From contig NZ_PEEU01000001.1 of assembly GCF_002754195.1 (NCBI RefSeq), positions 5,146,001 to 5,210,000 of the forward strand: a stretch of 64,000 nucleotides of DNA, in the 5' to 3' direction. The translations under genes and the position numbers were made by a program. Of this stretch, positions 61,204 through 64,000 are shown in pieces (position 1 is the stretch's first letter; every line of letters starts with the position of its first letter). The notes under the pieces are model-generated. The model saw only the letters and a program-made list of their open reading frames with translations. It did not search any database and was not told the DNA's origin. Origin of the DNA: Flavobacterium sp. 9. Its GTDB lineage: Bacteria > Bacteroidota > Bacteroidia > Flavobacteriales > Flavobacteriaceae.

Positions 61204-61575
61204 TTAGTATTTGTTTTCGATTGTAGTAATTTTGGCGTCACCCCAAAGGCTTTCGATATTATAGTATTCACGAATGTGTTTCTGGAAAACATGTACTACG
61301 ATATGCACATAATCCATTAGAACCCATTCTGCATTATCGGTTCCTTCTACGTGCCAAGGTTTGTCTTTTAAATCTTTGGATACTGTTTTTTGAATTGAGT
61401 TTACAATGGCGTTAACTTGGGTATTAGAGCTTCCGTTGCAAATTACAAAATAGTCACAAACAGCCGTGTCTATTTCTCTTAAGTCAAGAATATCGATATC
61501 ATTTCCTTTTACTTCTTCAATCCCTTTGATTATGTTCGCCAATAGAACATCATTATTAATAGTCTTTTTCGCCAT
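61204..61575 (-). CDS. rsfS: Ribosomal silencing factor RsfS/Iojap
   Basis: 123 residues of the DUF143 family. The core is DIDILDLREIDTAVCDYFVICNGSSNTQVNAI, then KPWHVEGTDNAEWVLMDYVHIVVHVF, both well-known conserved blocks. RsfS binds ribosomal protein L14 (uL14) and blocks subunit joining during starvation. It is the first gene of the rsfS-ftsH unit, divergent from birA across 93 bases. Confidence 0.94.
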   Translation of the reverse strand: MAKKTINNDVLLANIIKGIEEVKGNDIDILDLREIDTAVCDYFVICNGSSNTQVNAIVNSIQKTVSKDLKDKPWHVEGTDNAEWVLMDYVHIVVHVFQKHIREYYNIESLWGDAKITTIENKY

Positions 61576-61592
61576 GAATTATTTTATATGAA

Positions 61593-61626
61593 TTTGTAAA
61601 GTTACCAAATTTTGTGATTATTTTTG
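61593..61626 (+). promoter_or_regulatory. Promoter of birA
   Basis: TTTG at 61593-61596, a 22-base spacer, then TATTTTTG (61619-61626), an exact TAnnTTTG match. The ATG follows after about 42 bases. Confidence 0.5.
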
Positions 61627-61668
61627 AACCTTAACAAAATATTAAATTAAGTTATTTAAATTACTTAA

Positions 61669-62409
61669 ATGAAACTAATCAAACTCGATGCCATAGATTC
61701 AACAAATGATTTCTTAAAATCATTGTCAAGCCAAGATGAGCTTGATAATTTCACTGTCGTAACGGCTGAAAATCAGACAAAAGGAAAGGGACAGATGGGA
61801 GCGAAGTGGCAGTCGGAATCAGGTAAAAACTTAATTATGAGTGCCTTGGTTAAGGATTTTTTATATGATAATGAACAATTTTTTAACCTGAGTATAGTAG
61901 TTTCATTAGCTGTAATTGAGGTATTAAAAACGTTAAATATTTCTGATTTAAGTATAAAATGGCCAAACGACATTATGTCATACAATAAAAAAATTGGTGG
62001 CATACTAATCGAAAATACCATAAAAAGTGATGGCAGGATCGTGTCAGTTGTCGGATTAGGACTAAATGTCAATCAAACTAATTTTGATCAATTGCCAAAT
62101 GCTTCTTCCTTGTCAGTTATCGCAGGACATTCTTTTGATAAAGATGCTTTGCCTGTTTTAATTATCGAAAAAATGAAAGAAAAAATCGAATTATGGAACA
62201 CTAATTCAGAGGATTTCTGGACAACTTACTTTGATACTTTATTCCGAAAAGGCGTTCCAATGCCTTTCAAAAATCTCAATTCTGAAAACTCAGGACAGAA
62301 TTTTATGGGAATTATTCAAGGTGTTTCTTCCGTTGGAAAAATTCAAATTTTGCTTGAAGATGATTCTGTTTCAGAATTTGACATTAAAGAAGTTCAGATG
62401 CTTTATTAA
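61669..62409 (+). CDS. birA: Biotin--[acetyl-CoA carboxylase] ligase
   Basis: 246 residues. It attaches biotin to carboxylase carrier proteins. The family motifs are IDSTNDFLKSL (N-terminal), GKGQMGAKWQSESGKNL (the biotin/AMP-binding loop, in place of GRGRRGRxW), SIKWPNDIM and KIGGILIEN. It lacks the N-terminal HTH domain of E. coli BirA, so it is an enzyme and not a repressor. It has its own promoter element and divergent neighbour rsfS. Confidence 0.92.
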   Translation: MKLIKLDAIDSTNDFLKSLSSQDELDNFTVVTAENQTKGKGQMGAKWQSESGKNLIMSALVKDFLYDNEQFFNLSIVVSLAVIEVLKTLNISDLSIKWPNDIMSYNKKIGGILIENTIKSDGRIVSVVGLGLNVNQTNFDQLPNASSLSVIAGHSFDKDALPVLIIEKMKEKIELWNTNSEDFWTTYFDTLFRKGVPMPFKNLNSENSGQNFMGIIQGVSSVGKIQILLEDDSVSEFDIKEVQMLY

Positions 62410-62469
62410 TGGTTCTGAGGTTTTGAGTTGCTAAGGTTCTAAGGTTTTTTATCGAATTATAATACGTCT

Positions 62470-62552
62470 GTCATTGCGAGGAACGAAGCAACCACGATAT
62501 CAAATTACTTATCGATTCACAAAAGTGAGATTGCTTCGTTCCTCGCAATGAC
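62470..62552. repeat. Palindromic dispersed repeat
   Basis: GTCATTGCGAGGAACGAAGC at the left end and its complement GCTTCGTTCCTCGCAATGAC at the right end flank about 40 bases. A family of such palindromes is known to me from flavobacteria; one copy here. Confidence 0.65.
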
Positions 62553-62603
62553 TAAAATCAGCATAAATCCGTTTAATCTGCCAAATCCGCGGGCTATTTC
62601 TTT

Positions 62604-63260
62604 TTAAACCTCAACTACTTTTATTGGTTTTGGCGCTATTTTTCGGTTCCAATAAATAATATAAAAAGTTCCTAATATTGAAGGCGTTATCCAGGCGATT
62701 ACATTTCCAATTCCAATTCCGGCAACAATAAATGCGGTTACTGACGCAATTAAAGCTCCAATCATTTTTCCGATGTGTTTAGAAAGCCAGTTTTTATTTG
62801 ATACTGAAAGCTTTTTGAAGAAAATGAAATCTTTAACTGTCATGTAAAATCCAAAACCACCAAAGAAAGTAAACAAAATACCATTTTCAATAGCATTTAA
62901 TTGGCAATATATTCCAATAGAAATCATTATTACAGAAAAGAACAACATACTGCCGGAGATTAATTTATCTGTAAAATCAGCTTTTGATTTACGTTTAAAA
63001 CTTAACGCTCGGTTTCCGGAGATAACCAGATAAATAGTAAACAATCCAATCAGGAATAAAAAGATATTCTGATGATTTGGCATCCAGCAAATCGGAATCG
63101 AAATAAGAGAGCTTGTAACCATTCCTATAGAAAATAGTTTACCCATTCTTTGGTGTAATACTCCACCTTTTTTGACCATAATACTTCCAATTCCTGTAAT
63201 AAGTCCAATTCCGCCAAAGAAGGCATGAATGTAAATTAAAATCTTGATAGTTGCTTCCAT
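62604..63260 (-). CDS. DUF2306-like multi-spanning membrane protein
   Basis: 218 residues with about seven membrane segments (ILIYIHAFFGGIGLITGIGSI, FSIGMVTSSLISIPICW, FLFLIGLFTIYLVIS and so on). The conserved His of the first helix (IHAFFGG) and KKGGVLHQRMGKLFSIGM match the DUF2306 pattern in which His residues may bind a cofactor. No specific role can be given. It is flanked by repeat-filled gaps and is monocistronic. Confidence 0.65.
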   Translation of the reverse strand: MEATIKILIYIHAFFGGIGLITGIGSIMVKKGGVLHQRMGKLFSIGMVTSSLISIPICWMPNHQNIFLFLIGLFTIYLVISGNRALSFKRKSKADFTDKLISGSMLFFSVIMISIGIYCQLNAIENGILFTFFGGFGFYMTVKDFIFFKKLSVSNKNWLSKHIGKMIGALIASVTAFIVAGIGIGNVIAWITPSILGTFYIIYWNRKIAPKPIKVVEV

Positions 63261-63520
63261 AACTTGGTTTTTGTTAGTTGATGGATCAAACTTCGGTCAA
63301 TAATTTAGGCTGGAATAATTAATAGTTCTGAACTGTATTTTTTTGAGGATGAAGTGTTTTTTTTAAGGTTCAAAGGAGCAAAGGTTCAGAGGTTCAAAGG
63401 TTTTCTGTAGAGACGCACAGCAGTGCGTCTTTTTTTTGATCTCGCAAAAAGATGCTAATTGTTTTTTTGAGGTTCTGAGACTCTAAGTTGCTAAGGAACT
63501 AAGCTTTTTTCTTTATGCAT
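63261..63520. repeat. Gap with dispersed repeats
   Basis: Contains GGTTCAAAGG-type strings (63366-63402), the AGACGCAC hairpin repeat (63407-63430) and TTGAGGTTCTGAGACTCTAA (63462-63487). No gene. Confidence 0.5.
63407..63430. repeat. 24-bp dispersed hairpin repeat (copy 2)
   Basis: Identical in sequence and orientation to 38260-38283. It is followed by a run of T, so on the plus strand it could also act as a terminator. Confidence 0.7.
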
Positions 63521-63552
63521 AAAAAAAGCCTGATCGTAAAATCAGACTTTTT
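63521..63552 (-). terminator. Candidate terminator of the SRPBCC gene
   Basis: Hairpin AAAAAAGCCTGAT-CGTAAA-ATCAGACTTTTT with one mismatch, flanked by A and T runs, 50 bases beyond the stop at 63602. Confidence 0.6.
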
Positions 63553-63601
63553 AAATTTTATATAATTCGAAAACTAATAATTAACAATCAATAATCAATA
63601 A

Positions 63602-63994
63602 TTATAGTTTTGTCATATTAGTTGCTAGAGTTTCGATGAATTTGCTAATTGGTCCTTTGATCATCATAGCCATCATAGCATTAAATTCTCCTTCGAATTG
63701 AAGTTGTACAGCACTTTCAGTATCAGAAACACTATCAATGTTTGAAACCAAAGTAAATGGAAGTTTATCACTTGCAGCTCCAAGAACAATTTTGTTTGGT
63801 GCTACTTTCTCCTTCATTTTTAGTTTTATTTCCGGCATACCTTTCAATCCAAAAATAAAAGCATCTTCGCCTGTTACTTCAAATTTAGCAATATTATCCG
63901 GCATTAATTTTTCAAAATTCTTAACATCAGTCAATAAATCAAATAAATCTTGAGCTGATTTCTGAACAGTAACTTTTGGACTTTCTAAGTTCAT
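63602..63994 (-). CDS. SRPBCC/CoxG-like small protein
   Basis: 130 residues from ATG 63994. The START/SRPBCC layout is clear: SPKVTVQKSAQDLFDLLTDVKNFEKLMPDN (first strand and helix), then LKMKEKVAPNKIVLGAAS, then AVQLQFEGEFNAMMAMMIKG and a long C-terminal helix (ISKFIETLATNMTKL). The fold binds hydrophobic ligands; the activity is unknown. It is cytoplasmic by the lack of a signal peptide. Confidence 0.78.
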   Translation of the reverse strand: MNLESPKVTVQKSAQDLFDLLTDVKNFEKLMPDNIAKFEVTGEDAFIFGLKGMPEIKLKMKEKVAPNKIVLGAASDKLPFTLVSNIDSVSDTESAVQLQFEGEFNAMMAMMIKGPISKFIETLATNMTKL

Positions 63995-64000
63995 ATTTTA

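Noticed and set aside
1..64000. CRISPR arrays, tRNA/rRNA genes, insertion sequences, prophage, integrons
   Set aside because: I looked for regularly spaced repeats, tRNA T-loop/anticodon patterns and transposase motifs on both strands and found none. Dispersed palindromes are short and irregularly spaced.

Overview
The window looks like the chromosome of a Flavobacterium-type member of the Bacteroidota. The DNA is AT-rich and the genes are Bacteroidota types: SusC/SusD with a hybrid two-component regulator, a GH130 enzyme with an MFS carrier, a DUF349 protein, and an OstA-like protein. Several genes are preceded by a TAnnTTTG -7 element with no purine-rich ribosome binding site. Many lipoproteins carry a short signal peptide ending in Cys, and many gaps are filled with dispersed palindromic repeats. 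I cannot name the species. No rRNA, tRNA, CRISPR array, insertion sequence or prophage was seen.

Layout. (1) 1-6.5 kb, minus strand: a tight run of a SAM methyltransferase-like protein with a Tat-like leader, a membrane-anchored FAD sugar-lactone-oxidase-like protein with an unknown C-terminal domain, a small membrane protein and a truncated SMP-30/lactonase-like protein. A serine beta-lactamase-family protein and a YD-repeat-like lipoprotein lie upstream. (2) 7-9.5 kb: an XRE regulator facing a very AT-rich ABC-ATPase/TOPRIM (OLD-like) protein, a possible defence island. (3) 9.5-15.1 kb: the threonine operon thrA-thrB-thrC, preceded by a short leader reading frame that ends in six consecutive Thr codons, a likely attenuator peptide. 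Repeats sit between all three genes. (4) 15.5-19.2 kb, plus strand: histidine ammonia-lyase, then a PhoU-like protein with a PiT phosphate transporter. (5) 19.5-38 kb: housekeeping genes (DUF421, RimB-RimK fusion, ClpC, GyrA, TPR proteins, OsmC, DUF349, AroE, a class III aminotransferase, OstA-like). (6) 38.8-55.7 kb: a glycan-utilisation locus with two GH13 enzymes, an unrecognised 570-residue secreted protein, an MFS carrier, GH130, SusD, SusC and a hybrid two-component regulator. Its susC is broken by a single-base frameshift. (7) 55.9-64 kb: lipoprotein superoxide dismutase, acyl-CoA-binding protein, phosphatidylserine decarboxylase, CdsA, LUD protein, FtsH, RsfS, BirA, a membrane protein and an SRPBCC protein.

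How the genes work together. thrABC plus the leader would make threonine from aspartate under codon-dependent control. CdsA and Psd are successive parts of phosphatidylethanolamine synthesis and overlap by 11 bases. In the glycan locus the regulator would sense an oligosaccharide, SusCD would import it, and GH130 (coupled to the MFS carrier by a TAATG overlap) and the GH13 enzymes would process it.

Most promising for novelty: the Thr leader, the lactone-oxidase operon with its unknown domain, the OLD-like protein, the unknown 570-residue PUL protein and the frameshifted susC. All functional calls come from reading motifs by eye. No database search was run.
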